Source: Cynocephalus volans
Lineage: Eukaryota > Chordata > Mammalia > Dermoptera > Cynocephalidae
Reading direction: 5' to 3'
Assembly: GCF_027409185.1 (NCBI RefSeq)
Contig: NC_084474.1
Span: 9,107,382 to 9,171,381, forward strand
DNA: 64,000 bases
In this document: piece by piece, positions 34,073-46,225 of the stretch
Layout of the letters: every line of letters begins with the position of its first letter
Numbering within the stretch: position 1 is the first letter of the stretch
Made by a program: the position numbers and the translations under genes
Notes under the pieces: model-generated
Databases searched by the model: none
What the model was told of the DNA's origin: nothing
Seen by the model: the letters and a program-made list of their open reading frames with translations, nothing else

Positions 34073-34590
34073 ATAGAACTGAGCAGTTTGAGAATTCCAG
34101 TCAGGCAAAATGTTACTGTCTGCAGTTCAAGGACTAGCAGACAGGCCACCATCCTGGCACCCAAGCCAAGTATTTTCTTAGCTCCCTGCTTTACAGTCTT
34201 TGACATATGGTAGGGCTTAGCTCAGTCGAGGGAATTCAGAATTAAAAATTCATGGTAATTGTGTGAGGTGGGGCATCTGTGAGAAGGCAGAATATTGGAT
34301 GGCAGTGGCGAAGAGAGTGGGGGGGAGTGGGGAGGACGTGATGAACTTTATTAGCAAACTAATAACCAATAATAATAAACAATAACAAATAATAATAAAT
34401 AATAACAAATAGTAATAATAATAAAGGTGACTCAAGAATCACCCCCAACAGACAGGGGCTAAAACCTGCTCAGCACCCCCTGCCTGGGGCTGGGGAGGTG
34501 GCAGCAGAACTCAGGTAGAGGCTGAGGGCGTGAGAGGTGGGACAGAGGAAAGACACTCGCATATTTAGCACATCTGATGGTTTTGTTCTA
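34073..34590. other. Intron with an (AAT/AAC)n microsatellite
   Basis: At about 34358-34426 there is an imperfect run of 'aataataaac' and 'aataacaaat' units. The remainder is unclassified, with a G-rich patch near 34318. Confidence 0.6.
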
Positions 34591-35280
34591 GTTATATGCA
34601 GAAAATCCTGCAAAATATTTAGCATTCTGAAAAGTTTGTAAACATTTTTACTTATCAGAAACAGCGAGAGGTACAGCTGAGATATCCAATGCATTTACTG
34701 TAGGGAGAAGGGACTGAAGTTTAAGTCAATCTCCAGTCGCTAGTGATTTAATCAATCATGCCTACATGAGGAGGCTTTCATTAAAACCTGTAAAGGACTG
34801 GGTTTGGGGAGCTTCTGGATAGCTGAACACGTGGAGGTTGCTGGAAGGTGGTGCACCCAGGGAGGGCATGGGAACTCCATGCCCCTTCCCCATACCTTGC
34901 CCTGTGCATCTCTTCATCTGTATCCTTTGTAATATCCTTTATAATAAACTGATAAGCATAAGTACATGTTTCCCTGAGTTCTGTGAGCCACTCAGCAAAG
35001 TAGTCAAAGCCAAGGAGGGAGTATGGGAACCCCAACTTATGGGGTTGGTCAGAAGCACAGGTAATACATCCTGGGGACCTGTGCTGGGCATTAGAATTGG
35101 GGGAGGGACAGTGTGTGGGATCTGACACTATCTCCAAGTAGATAGTGTTGGAATAGGTTTGATCAGAGGAATTCCAGCTGGTGTCTGCTGTGCAATTGCT
35201 GGCTTGCTTGCTTGCTTGCTGGTGGGGAGAAATCCCCATACATCAGGTCACAGAAGTCAGAAGTCGGTCTTCTGTGATGA
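34591..35280 (+). mobile_element. ERV LTR with poly(A) signal
   Basis: Recognisable text of a widespread mammalian LTR: 'gcctacatgaggaggctttc', 'gtggaggttgctggaaggtg', 'ccttccccataccttgccc', 'tcttcatctgtatcctttg', the AATAAA at 34943-34948, 'ccctgagttctgtgagcc', and the end 'gagaaatccccatacatcag'. 'gcttgcttgcttgcttgc' forms a small tandem run near 35202. The family name is uncertain and the 5' limit approximate. Confidence 0.6.
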
Positions 35281-36379
35281 TGGTTGTTAATGAGAAAGCA
35301 GAGGAAAGACTGTTTTTCCCACTCATTCATTTGGTGTCACTGAAACAGCTTTCTATAAGCTACTCTTGAGGAACATTCTATAGTTTATTCAGAGATTATA
35401 CGATTGAAGTTTTAGCACCGAGTTTATATCATATAAAACCAGTTCCATCCCTGATAATTGAAAACAGTAACAAAACATAGACAGCAACTATACAAGATCT
35501 TTAGATACAGACACTAGTGGCTTCTGACCAAAATGATGCATAGCAGTTGTTAGGTAGATATGTTAAAGTGTCAGTTAACATAAAAGAAAGCAATCACCTC
35601 CCCTTGGTGCTCAGAAATCAAACATTCAGTCCCTGTCATTCTTCTAAATGACTTACCACTCTAAGTCAAAGATGTCTATGGCTGTCCTAGTGATATTGTC
35701 CCCTTCAATGTGACCTGAAAGAAAATTAAATTCAGCCTATGCTAGTTTTAGATATTGACAAAATATTTTTGGAAGGAGAATGGAGCTAAAATCAATGTGA
35801 AATGGCTTTCTATTTCACTGTCAAGACACCAGTTTCAAAGGTGTTGCTAGTAAAAGATAAGAAAATCTTGGAGATTAAATTCTGAATATTGCAGAACTAC
35901 CAGATGTATAGAGTTGGTGTAGTCAGTAGCTCAGCAGAGTTCTAATAGGCATTACTGGACTTTTGGATCAACAAAAGGACTTCCCCCAGTTTTCGTTGTG
36001 GGAAAAAACATGCATTTAGCAATCTGACTAGTGAAACTGTAATTTTCTGAAGGTCTCATAAAGGGAATGTAATACTTATTTTTCACCTTGGAGTTAGTGC
36101 TCACTCCCACATGGGTGTTAAGGGATACCTGGGTGCGAAAATGTGATCAAGGGAGATACAGGCCGTAGCTATCAGGATGGTGTGGGTAGCCTCACACGGG
36201 AAGGTTGTTTTGTCTGTTTCCCACATCACAGAGCCATTCACTGAAATCCATCAACACAAAGATCAGAGTCTGTGTACACACACGCAGAACATACGCATTA
36301 TACCTATTTGTTTTAACTTAAAAAAATTCTCATATGCTAATGACTACCTTTTATTTTTCAATGAGTTCACATTATTTTT
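35281..36379 (+). other. SNTG1 intron, unclassified
   Basis: AT-rich single-copy-looking sequence. I recognise no repeat, gene or RNA. Confidence 0.45.
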
Positions 36380-36860
36380 TATTTTAAAATATTGAATGGA
36401 CAACTAAAGATTGTGTATACTCACGGCGTACAACACGATGACTTGATATATGTATACGTTGTGCAATAATTATCACAATCAAATTAATTAACACACCCAT
36501 CACCACCCATGCTGAATATTAGATTCTGAGATCTTGTTCCTCTTATAAACTGAAAGTTTGTATTTTTGATAAGCATTTTCCCATTTCTTCCACTCCCCAT
36601 CCCTAGAAGCCACTGTTCCACTCAGTGTTCATGAGTTTGAGTTTTTTGAGGTCATATAGAAAACTCAAATTCATTTGTGTGTCTGGCTTCTTTCACTTAT
36701 CATAATGTCCCTCATGTTCATCCATGCTGTCACAAATGACAGGATTTCCTTCTTTTTAACATCTGGATGGTATACTATTGTGTATTTATACTGCATTTGC
36801 TTTAAACATTCGTCTTTTGATGGACAGTTAGGTTGTATTCTATAAAATTTGATCTACTAT
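36380..36860 (-). mobile_element. L1M 3' UTR fragment, antisense
   Basis: 'cacacccatcaccacccatg', 'cttccactccccatcccta', 'tgtgtctggcttctttcac' and 'ctttgatggacagttaggtt'-like phrases belong to the antisense 3' region of old L1s. Confidence 0.65.
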
Positions 36861-37289
36861 AAGTAAACAGACTTGATTTTCCCAAATCTGTTTTAGAGGT
36901 AAAAGGGGTCACGGGGAAGTAAAATTGATATAGAAGCGATCAGTTTAATCCTGTGTTTATATTTGACTTTGTGTTTATGAATGAAGCAATCAGGAGTGTT
37001 TTATGATTCTCTTTCTTTTTTGACCTTTTTGGGGAGACAGCCATCCTAAATGTGCTGCAAATGAGATTAGGAAAAAGGAGGGTAGAAATGCTTTCAAGAA
37101 TTAAAAATCATAGTTATAAGTAGGCAATTACATCTGGCAATTGCATCTAGAGATTTGTCATTTTATAATAGAAAAATACACAAAGGCCTAATCTTGAAAC
37201 CTAGAGTGTCCTTTTCTTTTATTTTTACAGAGATTGCCAAATTTACAAGACAATGCTGGAAAACCTCTCTCCTTTTCCTTTTGTGAGTT
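36861..37289 (+). other. SNTG1 intron, unclassified
   Basis: AT-rich. An acceptor-like 'ttttatttttacag' ends at about 37230, but no supported exon follows. Confidence 0.45.
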
Positions 37290-37619
37290 TCATTTTTGAG
37301 AGTCAACAGTCACCACTGGGGGCACTGGTGTTCCTAATTTCCAGGGCTTAAGCTGTTCCAGATAGGGCAGCCCTGGAAGAAAAGATTGTGGCTCAAACAA
37401 AAACTCTGTCTCCAGCCCCTGTGGTGGTGGCCGTGGTGGGAGAAGCTGTGACAGCAACTGCAGCGGCAGGTCCTGGAGCCCCCGCAGCAGCAGGGCGGGG
37501 ATTGACAAATTCACCTTTGCTGTGGTCCAGTAGACTTGATACGAGATTTTGGTGGTGTTAGTTGAAGAATCCTCCAAATGTAAAATGAAGGATAACAACA
37601 TTTTCCACAAGAATAACAA
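37290..37619 (-). other. 109-codon minus frame in a GC-rich patch, unrecognised
   Basis: A 330-base minus-strand frame starting MLFLWKMLLSF, Leu/Pro-rich (LLPPRPPPQGLE), ending with GTPVPPVVTVDSQK and a stop. Its core (about 37410-37500) is GC-rich, with runs of CAG/CTG/GGT-like triplets, inside an AT-rich intron. This looks like a retrocopy or low-complexity patch rather than native intron. No poly(A), target duplication or homologous protein was recognised, so I do not assign a function. Confidence 0.25.
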
Positions 37620-38609
37620 GGCACTATAAAGTTATACATTATAAACAGAGCTAAATTTTTTTGTGAAATTTATTGTTACGTATAAGATGTATATTAAGAA
37701 TATTATCTTGACATGTTTTATTAAATCTAGCATTTTTAAGGGCATTTACCTATTGTGCACTGTAAGTTTTATTTTACCTTTAAAATATTTTTAACATGAG
37801 ATATTTCTTCTTATATATAAAACAAATTTATTGACCACTCTTTGATATTTACTTTTTAGGTCAAAATATATTTATCACATGGACAATTACTGAAATACAA
37901 GTATGTAAGAATAATAACGAACTCGTTTTTTTTAATACAAAAATTGTTCATGGAAAAATTCATATTATATTTTAATTCTATTTTTCCATGAAATTTTTGA
38001 AGTACCCTCATATACGAACAAAATACTTATACAAACAAAATAAAAAGTCATCGCCATAGTACATATTGTATTAGCCTCCTAATTTAATGATCTTGTTATG
38101 GCTTTTATATATTGGACATATAGACAATACATTATGACTCCTTAATAACCATGACCTATAAATCCAGATTGCTAATTTATTTGGTTTGAAATGTGGTTTA
38201 TCTCCCAACTTAGATCAGCCTACTACCCCCAAAACACTGAATATGTCCCTTATAATAGTATACTTATATTTTAAAATCCCTATCATATTGTGTTCAACAT
38301 CTCCAAGTAACTCATATAATAAAATAATCCTTTTTTAAAATTACTTTTAATGCTTCCAATTTATATGAAAAGAGGTGGTCTTTTGGATTGTTGCCCAATA
38401 TATACAATTATAAGATTATAAAAAAAAAAAAAAAGGAATGCAATTTCATAGGGAAGATGGTATCTAATCCCTGGCCAGTTATCTTGTATCATTGGTCATA
38501 GGCATAGCTACCAGGACTAAAATATAAATAGGCTGCCACAGACCTTCTGTGGCCCCACATTTTGACTGAATATGCATCCGTATGAATAGACCAAACATGG
38601 GGGTTGGGA
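37620..38609 (+). other. SNTG1 intron with a small perfect-arm hairpin
   Basis: Very AT-rich. The 12-base arms 'tcatggaaaaat' (37948-37959) and its reverse complement (37980-37991) extend to about 19 pairs with a 2-base bulge. An A-run of about 15 lies near 38420. Otherwise I see nothing. Confidence 0.5.
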
Positions 38610-38850
38610 TCAGACTAGTACCAGGTCAGGTTATTCCACTTACTAGTTAGATGATCTCAACTTCTTTATATGTAACTAAAGAGTATAATAAAATGTTATC
38701 TCATTTCTTTACATGTAAATCATATAAATGAGGATAATAACATCTATCTCACTAAGTAATTGTGAAGATTAAATGAGATAATGCATGTAAAACAGGGAAC
38801 GGTCTCTGGCACATAGTAACAGCTCAACAAATAGCATCTTTATTAACATG
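38610..38850 (+). mobile_element. MIR element
   Basis: MIR core text: 'aaatgaggataataacatct', 'gtgaagattaaatgagataa' and 'ggcacatagtaacagctcaa'. An ancient tRNA-derived SINE in sense orientation. Confidence 0.85.
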
Positions 38851-40307
38851 AAATATGATGCAGTGAGTGTATGTGTATACATGGTGATAACACAGAATAT
38901 GGAGGCCTAAATCAGGGGCTGCTTCCCAAGGGATACACTTAAGGTACCACACTTTAAACATCAGGTAGAATTTGCAAGCTGTATCTCGGGTAGCGGGCAT
39001 TCTCTGCAGAATGGAAAAGTGTGTGAGAACACGCAGGAGTCAAGGACTGTGAGTTGGGGGACAAGTTGATTTGGGGGTACAGGGAGGCAGGGTGTGAGAT
39101 CGGTCCAAAATGAGTTGGTGGGTTGTGGTGCCACCAGTGAAGGGGGAAGATAAGGCTTCAGAGAAGCCTGGTATAAAAGTAGAATTGAGACATGTTCCGC
39201 TCGAATTGTTCCTAAAAGTTCCATCAGGATGAGCCTCAGAGAGTGATACAAACAAGCTGGCTAGTGGGGATAATCGGAGTTTCCACTGACCCTGTTCATA
39301 TTTTTCTTTCCATGCCTGTGATGACATTTATTGCACTTCTCTGTTGATGTTTTTTCTTCCTGCAAAAGACCAGGAGGCCCTGGGGAGCAGGTGTGCTGTA
39401 TCAACTATCCAGTAGCCTCTGCCCTTACCCAGTACCAACCTGTGAGTTGTATTTGATAGGATTTTTAGTGAGGGGATGAAGTCTTTCATGGAGAGATTTT
39501 CAGTTGGAAAGGGAGGAACCTAACTGATTCAAAAGGGTGAACCATATGTGTATATGTGCACAGTACGTGCGCACTATTGTAATCTGGTCACAGTCATTCC
39601 ATTTAGGACTGTTTCAAGGGTGTGGAAAGGCTGAAGCTGGATCAGAATAGTCTGAACAGTGCATGAAAGATGACGAAGTGCTGACATTTGCTCATCAAGA
39701 GAAAGAGGGTGACACCAGGAAGTACCAGGCAGAGAAGAGCTAAAGCAGCATTTTATGTCCTTCTGTATTATTTTCACAATGTGATAATTTAATACCTACC
39801 TGAGTTGAGCTAGGAGCAGCCAGTGGAGAAGGGTTGTGAAGATACAGGAGGGGGAAGGACAAAGGTTCCTTCAAGAAGAATTAATGAGACTTAGGAAGAA
39901 TGACATCAAAACCATAGCTTCTCATTCTATCACGGGGACATCGCTTCTCTGCGTATAATGCGCATAATAGCAGCAATAACACACAGAACTATCTCAGGAC
40001 TTGAGGTGAAGGAGCCTGGGGACGTGGGAATGATACAGCATTCTAAGCAGTTCCCAGATTGGAAAGAGTGCTTATACCAGATGGTTTGAATCAGTTGGAG
40101 GCATTTAAATATGAACTATGTGTTAGATAATGTTATGATGGCAATCGAATTAGTTGGGAGTGATAATGGTATTGGGGAGATAACTGTACTAGGAGTAGGT
40201 CCTCATTCTTAGAAAAAAATATGCTGGGATATTTAGGGGTGAAGTGTAATGATGCTTTTTATTCAGAAGTGGATCAGCAAGAAAGAATATCTGCATAAGT
40301 ATCAACA
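38851..40307 (+). other. SNTG1 intron, unclassified
   Basis: Minus-strand frames at 38961-39327 (95-96 codons, overlapping in two frames) show no domain. I recognise no repeat family, gene or RNA. Confidence 0.4.
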
Positions 40308-40432
40308 AAGAGGGCTGGCTGGTTAGCTCACTGGTTAGCTCAATTCATTAGTACACTGCTTTATAACACCAGGGTCATGGGTTTGGATCCCTGTACTGGC
40401 CAGCAGTCCCCCCTCCCCCAAAAAAATCGAGA
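40308..40432 (+). mobile_element. tRNA-Ile-like monomeric SINE (CYN type)
   Basis: 'agggctggctggttagctca' (duplicated once as 'ctggttagctca'), 'taacaccagggtcatggg', the B box 'gggtttggatcccTG' and 'tactggccagc', then a C/A-rich tail. The cloverleaf-type A and B boxes resemble tRNA-Ile, the source proposed for colugo CYN SINEs. Confidence 0.75.
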
Positions 40433-41054
40433 GAGAGAAAGCAAATGTGGCAAATATAAGCAGCTTGTCAACTTTACATTAAGAGTATAAGTGTGTACAT
40501 TAACTGTTTTTACAATGTATCTATAGATTTGATTTTTTTCCAAATAATAACATCAGAAAAATGACTACTGTCATTTCAAACTACAAGAGTATCTGTTTGA
40601 AACTTCCAAAGTTATTATTGTAAGACTTACCTTTTATTTTATAAAGAAAGCTTAGTACGTTTTCTTTACTTTTCCTTTGTCACATGTCAGTAAAAATTTT
40701 GTCATGATATCAATATGGGAACTGAACTTGGTTTATTAAAATAGTGATGCTTAGTTACACTTTCTTATCAGTTATATCATTCATATTTACAATTTTATCG
40801 ATACGTCGTACTGACAAAAAGATATCATATTTACACAAATGAGCTTTTATGACATATAATTTGAATTGGAAGAACAAGGTGCTCATAACCAGCTTAAAGA
40901 GTGCACTGTTACTCATAATTCCAGGGCCCTTGGGGGTACGCCCATCGCTTCTCTTTCTCCCACAGAGTCAAACTAGTTTGTATTTTGTGTTTAGAATCCT
41001 CTTAATTGTCTTTATCTGTTTACCACATATAAATAATATAAATTCATCCTTCAG
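40433..41054 (+). other. SNTG1 intron, unclassified
   Basis: AT-rich; I see nothing recognisable. Confidence 0.4.
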
Positions 41055-41172
41055 CTATAGATATACACACACATATACATAGATACACACACAGATACAC
41101 ACATGTACATATGTAGATGTGTAGGTAGATAGATGACAGATGGATAGATAGACAATAGATGGATAGACAGAT
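41055..41172. repeat. Compound (CA)/(GATA) microsatellite
   Basis: 'acacacac', 'agatacacacac', then 'gtaggtagatagatg' and 'gatagatagac' runs. Confidence 0.9.
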
Positions 41173-41703
41173 ATAATTTAACACTGTTTATTTGTGCTTT
41201 ATTTTTTCCTTCATCTTACAACAAGGCTTACAATTTGCTTTATTTTATTATAGTTTGATCCTTCAGCTCCCATGTTGAGTTTTGAAGTTTGGGAAAGTCT
41301 GCCACCTGTCTATTTATTGTTGTTTCTGTAGAGAATCTTCTTCGTTCTGAGTGCTTTGGAGATTTAAGAATCCATGCCTACCCACCTCTGTGGGTGATCG
41401 GCAGTTTTACTCTGATGCATCTATTTGAAGATTTTTTATTTTCTTTGCTTGGGGGTCACAGGACTTGAATCTGAGGATTTGTGCAATTCAATTATGAAGA
41501 ATTATCAGCCATTATCTTTTCAAATTCTACTTGTCTCCCATGCTCCCTGGATTTCCTTTAGTGACACTTCCCTTCAGTGACATTTGAACGAACACTGACG
41601 TTAGATCAGTGCCCTTGGTTCTTCATTCTCTTACTTTCCCTCATCTTTTGCACCTTTCTCTCTCTCTGTGGGGTAGGAATTAAAGGCAAATTCCTTTAGT
41701 CCT
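41173..41703. mobile_element. Ancient L1/HAL1-like repeat, left part
   Basis: Phrases such as 'ttcaattatgaagaattatc', 'agccattatcttttcaaatt' and 'ctccctggatttcctttag' belong to a common old repeat. It appears to resume after the LTR at 42101 ('cagttcactaactctctctt'). Confidence 0.45.
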
Positions 41704-42100
41704 TGTTGGGCACAAATCTCAGATCCTTCTGCCCCTTCCTGTGCAGGTCATGAATCAGGTAATTGAAACAAGATTCTGGCAACTTTACGCAAGGTAGACA
41801 TACTTTATTCTTCAGATATGAGCTTCACAGACATGCTTTTTCTCAGACATGAGCTCTGCTTCCACTCTGCTGACCCTCCATGCTCTGCCAACCAGCAGTT
41901 CAGAGCAGTTACTTTTATACTCTTAGTACACAATAGCGGTCACAAGCCAAGCATTACATAATTACAACCATCATGCCGAATCAGTAAATGGGCACACATG
42001 TGCAGTTTATAATTTGTTCTAGTGAATGTGCTGAAGTTTGCCCATTTATAACAGATGTAAGGCGAGAGATCCTGACTAAACTTTTTCTACTTTCCTTACA
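41704..42100 (-). mobile_element. Solo LTR (same family as 18818-19133)
   Basis: 397 bp, 'tgttggg' to 'ccttaca' on the + strand. It is flanked by 'gtcct' and 'atcct', a 5-base duplication with one mismatch. On the minus strand a TATA box lies at 41919-41912 (tataaaag) and a poly(A) signal AATAAA at 41809-41804, in the right order for a complete LTR. Confidence 0.85.
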
Positions 42101-42500
42101 ATCCTCCTTTCAGTTCACTAACTCTCTCTTTGGTTAGATTGAGTCTGTTATTTAAAGTATTTATTGAACTTATCATGTTTTTCTCTTCTAGATGTTCTAT
42201 TCTGTTCCATTTTTAGTTTGCCTCCTAATGTTTTACCTCACTGTTCTATATTTGAAATCTCTTTTCTATCCTCTGCCTGTTTAATCATATTAAGCAGCCC
42301 TACTTGTACAGTCGGTCTGGAATTCCAGGATCTGCAGTCTTTGTGGATCTGATTCTGTTAGTTCTCCTTCCTTTTTTTTTTTTGTGCTGACTCACTCACC
42401 GTGCTCTATTTCCTCCTGTGATGCTGCACTGTGAGCTCCTGGTCCTTGACACTCACTATGGGAATTCCTTGGCATTTGGTTCTATAAAAGATACAGACAG
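42101..42500. mobile_element. Ancient L1/HAL1-like repeat, right part
   Basis: Continues 41173-41703: 'agttcactaactctctcttt' and 'gttctattctgttccatttt'. The end is not precise. Confidence 0.4.
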
Positions 42501-43149
42501 AATTTGCATTTACTTCTCCAGGTGCCTGAGGATACTAGCAACCCAGGTATTTTTAAACTAAATTCTCAAGTGGGGATTTGAAGCCACATAAGTAGAGTAA
42601 TAACATCTCAAACAAGTCTTTGGGCCAATTTGTGTTTACAAATTCTTGGGAGAATTGGTTTTTATTTCTCACATCCAGAGCCAAGTCCAAGATGGGCAAG
42701 TTTTCTAATATAGTCCTTTGGGCTGTAGTAATGATTTTTCACTTTTGCACAATAAAAGAGTTGCATGTGCAGGTAACTACAATACCAGTCCTCAGCTTAC
42801 CTGGATCCTTCCAGCAGTGGCCCTGAGCAGAGGCCTTCAGGTGGGTCCTGGGTGATGCTCTTGGGTAGGCCTGGGGGAGGCCCTCAGGGCCACTGCTTGT
42901 ACAGGTACTTACCTACGGAATTTTCACACTTTGTCATATTCCTGAAAACTGAGACAGTTTTCTCTTTTTCTTATTACCCTAGTTACATATTTGACATTAT
43001 TTTTATTTGATTATTTTATCCATCATTTATTGTATATTGTCTTGGAAGAAGATTTCAGTATATATGCCTCAAAAGAATGTCAGACTGATGGTTAGTTAGT
43101 TTTGTGTTTGTGTGTATGTTGATTTTTTTGCTTTTTTTTCTTCGAGAGA
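42501..43149 (+). other. SNTG1 intron, unclassified
   Basis: No repeat or gene recognised; an MLT-like remnant is possible near 42780-42900. Confidence 0.4.
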
Positions 43150-43330
43150 AAAAGTTATCAGCTCTGAACTGAGACAGGCTGGGCTTCTAAACTTATCCTC
43201 ACCATTTGCTAGCTTTATGACCCTGTGTGAGTTAATTGCCTTCTCTGAATCTTGGTTCTCTTGAGTGAAAAAGGGAGAATATTTAATTGGCATAATTCAC
43301 TGTGACAAAATTAAATGAGACCGCATGGCC
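43150..43330 (+). mobile_element. MIR element
   Basis: 'gctgggcttctaaacttatc', 'caccatttgctagctttatg', 'tgtgtgagttaattgcct' and 'ttctctgaatcttgg' are MIR core phrases in sense orientation. Confidence 0.75.
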
Positions 43331-44134
43331 TTGGTGGCTCCTAGATGTGAAGAGCAAAGTTGGTTCTCTTCTCTTCCACTTCTGACCTATTCACATGTGT
43401 TTGTTTTAGTGCCACAATCTTACTTGAGGTCTTAAGTGCTTGCTAAAATAATGATCTGGATATTTGTTCCTTTCTCTAATTCACTTTGCCTAAAATTTTA
43501 AATGATTATCCCAGGTGAGCAATTTGAGCTGTATAACTAACCTTTCTATAAAAAATTAAAAAACCAACCTCACCACAAAAGAAATCTTCCATGAGTAAAT
43601 AAATACTATTTAAATGAAAAGGAGTTTATCATTGTTTCAAACCAAAGAGTTATTAATAAGGTAGTAGTGTAAGGGAGCCTGGGGATTTTCTAAAGATTAT
43701 AGATTTATACAATTTATATCACTTCTGTGGAAAATAATTTTTATTAAATGTGTAATACTTAAATGAGATTAAATACAGATTAATAGGCTAAAATCTTCAT
43801 TGTTCTGGAAATAATCATGACACATTACAAAGTGCAACGAAATAGACAACAATGTGAAATAGGTAAATATAATTTATGTAAATATTTTTCTGTACAAGGT
43901 AACGATAGAACAAGGAGTGAAATTTTTGGTCAAAATTGCTCATTTTTGATAACAGTGTACTGTACTTGTGATTTTCACCCATGGAACGCCTTCATCGGTT
44001 GTTTTGGTACCACAGATAGAACAATTTAATTAATTAATTAATTAATATTTTTTATATTTGAATTGAAATTTATTTGACTTCATAATTTTTATTTTTTAAG
44101 AATATTAAAATAATATCAAGTATTTTTTTTAGCC
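43331..44134 (+). other. SNTG1 intron with a short (TTAA)n run
   Basis: A 'taattaattaattaatta' run at 44024-44046. The remainder is AT-rich and unclassified. Confidence 0.5.
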
Positions 44135-44360
44135 ACAAGGGTGTCAAACTACAAATCAATAACAGAAGGAATCTTGGAAAATTAAAAAATATGGAAATTA
44201 AACAACATGCTCCTGAACAATTAATGGGTCAGAGAAGAAATTAAAAGAAAAATTTTAACATCACAAGACACAGAAGTGGAAACCCTGTGGGTTGTAGGAA
44301 AACTATGGGATTCAGCAAAAGCAAGAACAACTTAATGAAAAAACAAACCAAATCAAAAAT
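44135..44360 (+). mobile_element. L1 ORF2 fragment
   Basis: 'actacaaatcaataacagaa', 'atatggaaattaaacaacat', 'gggtcagagaagaaatta' and 'gattcagcaaaagcaa' are L1 ORF2 endonuclease/RT-linker text in sense orientation. Confidence 0.75.
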
Positions 44361-45564
44361 ACACAGAATGTTTTTCTCCTTTCCAAGTCAGTAAAATGTT
44401 CTTCTTTCAGTATGTTATATAAACAAAATATTTCTGTATTTAGTCTATGTGAGCCTGCTTGATACTGTCGACCATACATACTGTTAATTTTTACGTCCTA
44501 TGTGGAAACAGGAGAGGATAACAGTTATTCTTTCTTATTAAAAAGAATTTAAACATGAAATTTGAATAACCAAAGCCCAGAGTTTAAATGTCTTTTAATT
44601 TTTAGAGAACTGAGAAGGGGATAATTGAAATTTATCTTTCATGAATGGATTGCTGTTTATGTACCTAGGCTCTGACAAAACTTGTAATGATGATAATGGT
44701 AACACGTGCTTACGACAGAGTGAAATGCTGACTGTCCTGAGTGCTCCGATAGTGAGCTACATAAGGTCCTGAAATTTTCTTTGCAGCTTAATATTTCTAC
44801 CTTTACAATGTCAAAGTTCTTTCTTTAATGTTTAATTATTTTAGGTGTTACTTTTCCCTCCTCATCTGTGATATCCATTTATGTTGTCTTAAACAAAATG
44901 ACCCAAATACATTAAAGACTTTTATATCCAACACTATGGACATTGGTTTTGCACTGGGCATTAATTCAGTGATAATATATGGTTTGTGGGATAATTTGTT
45001 TCCATTCTAAATATTCTCAAACTGCTATGGAGATTGCGTGTATACTTACACATGTACGTGTGTAGGTACATGGAATGGTCTGATATTTCCCTCTGCCTCA
45101 TTTCATTCCAAACAATGTCAACTCCATTGATTTCCTGGGGCAAATAGTCAGGGGGCTTGGATCCGCATAACCGAGGTGATAAAGTTGTAGGACAAGTGAA
45201 CATCGAGTGAGAATTTGAGGCATTCATTGTTACTTAAGAGCATGAATTTTGATATATAAATTAAATTACAGTGGTGATTAATTTTGCTTCCTTTTTGGCT
45301 TTCAACACTGTTCCACGGGTTTGCAGATTAGCTAAATCTTGGGCATTTGAAGTGTTATCATGGCTTACATTTGCTTGTGCTTAGTTCTTTGTAATTTACG
45401 GAATATTTTATATAGAGTACTTAAAAAGTTTAAAATATATTTGGGAAATTTTATTTGAGACTACATAGATTTATATCACATTGTTATTTTGTTAATGTAT
45501 ATGTACTGTTCCCCTTATTTTGTAAATGATGAATTTGAATCTTAAATGGTTTGGTACCTTACTA
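44361..45564 (+). other. SNTG1 intron, unclassified
   Basis: AT-rich; nothing recognised. Confidence 0.4.
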
Positions 45565-45961
45565 GTCCATTTTCTGTTGCTGATAACAGAATACCTGAAA
45601 CTGGGTGATTTTTAGATAAACAGAATTTATTTATTACGGTTTTTGGAGGCTGGGAAGACCACATCCAGGGAACACATCTGGTACGGCTCTTCATCCTGGT
45701 GGGGACACTGCAAAGTCCTGTGGTGAGGCAGGGTATCACACAGTGAGGGCTGAGAAAGAGCATGCCTTAATATGCTCCCTTGTTTGCCTTATAAAGCCAG
45801 TCCACCCCCATGATAGCCCATTGACCCAGTAATGAATTAATTCATTACGGACGGCAGGATCCTCATGATTCAATCACCTCCTAAAGGCCTCCCCTTTCAA
45901 CATTGCCACATTGGGGCTACCAACGTGAACTTTGAGAGGAAAAACATTCAAACCATAGCAG
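45565..45961 (+). mobile_element. Ancient LTR-like repeat (same family as 59127-59488)
   Basis: Begins 'gtccattttctgttgctg', includes 'gaggctgggaagaccaca' and 'tcaatcacctcctaaaggcc', and ends 'aacattcaaaccatagca'. It shares these blocks with 59127-59488 in the same orientation. The exact family is not certain. Confidence 0.65.
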
Positions 45962-46225
45962 TGCCTTTAAGGTTTGTCCATCATTAGAGTGAGAGCTTTG
46001 CTAAAGTTCCATGCCACCTACATTGGAGCACTAGCATCAAGGAGACACTGGTTCTGTTCTATACCTAGCTTATCACCAAGTGACTGTGACCATATCTCTT
46101 GAAAGTTCAATGTCTTCCATTATAGGAAGAGAATAAAATACCTGTTATGCTGAATTCACAGGATTGCATTAAAAGACACATAAAATATTACATTCAAATG
46201 CACTTTGGACACTGTAAATTGCTAT
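45962..46225 (+). mobile_element. MIR element
   Basis: 'ctgttctatacctagcttat', 'tgactgtgaccatatctctt' and 'ggattgcattaaaagacac' are MIR-like phrases. The start is approximate. Confidence 0.5.

Noticed and set aside
34781-35239. 152-codon minus-strand frame as a gene
   Set aside because: It lies entirely inside an ERV LTR with recognisable LTR phrases on the other strand, so it is a chance opening.
37290-37619. A host protein-coding gene on the minus strand
   Set aside because: Single frame without splice, promoter, domain or codon evidence; reported only as an unexplained patch.
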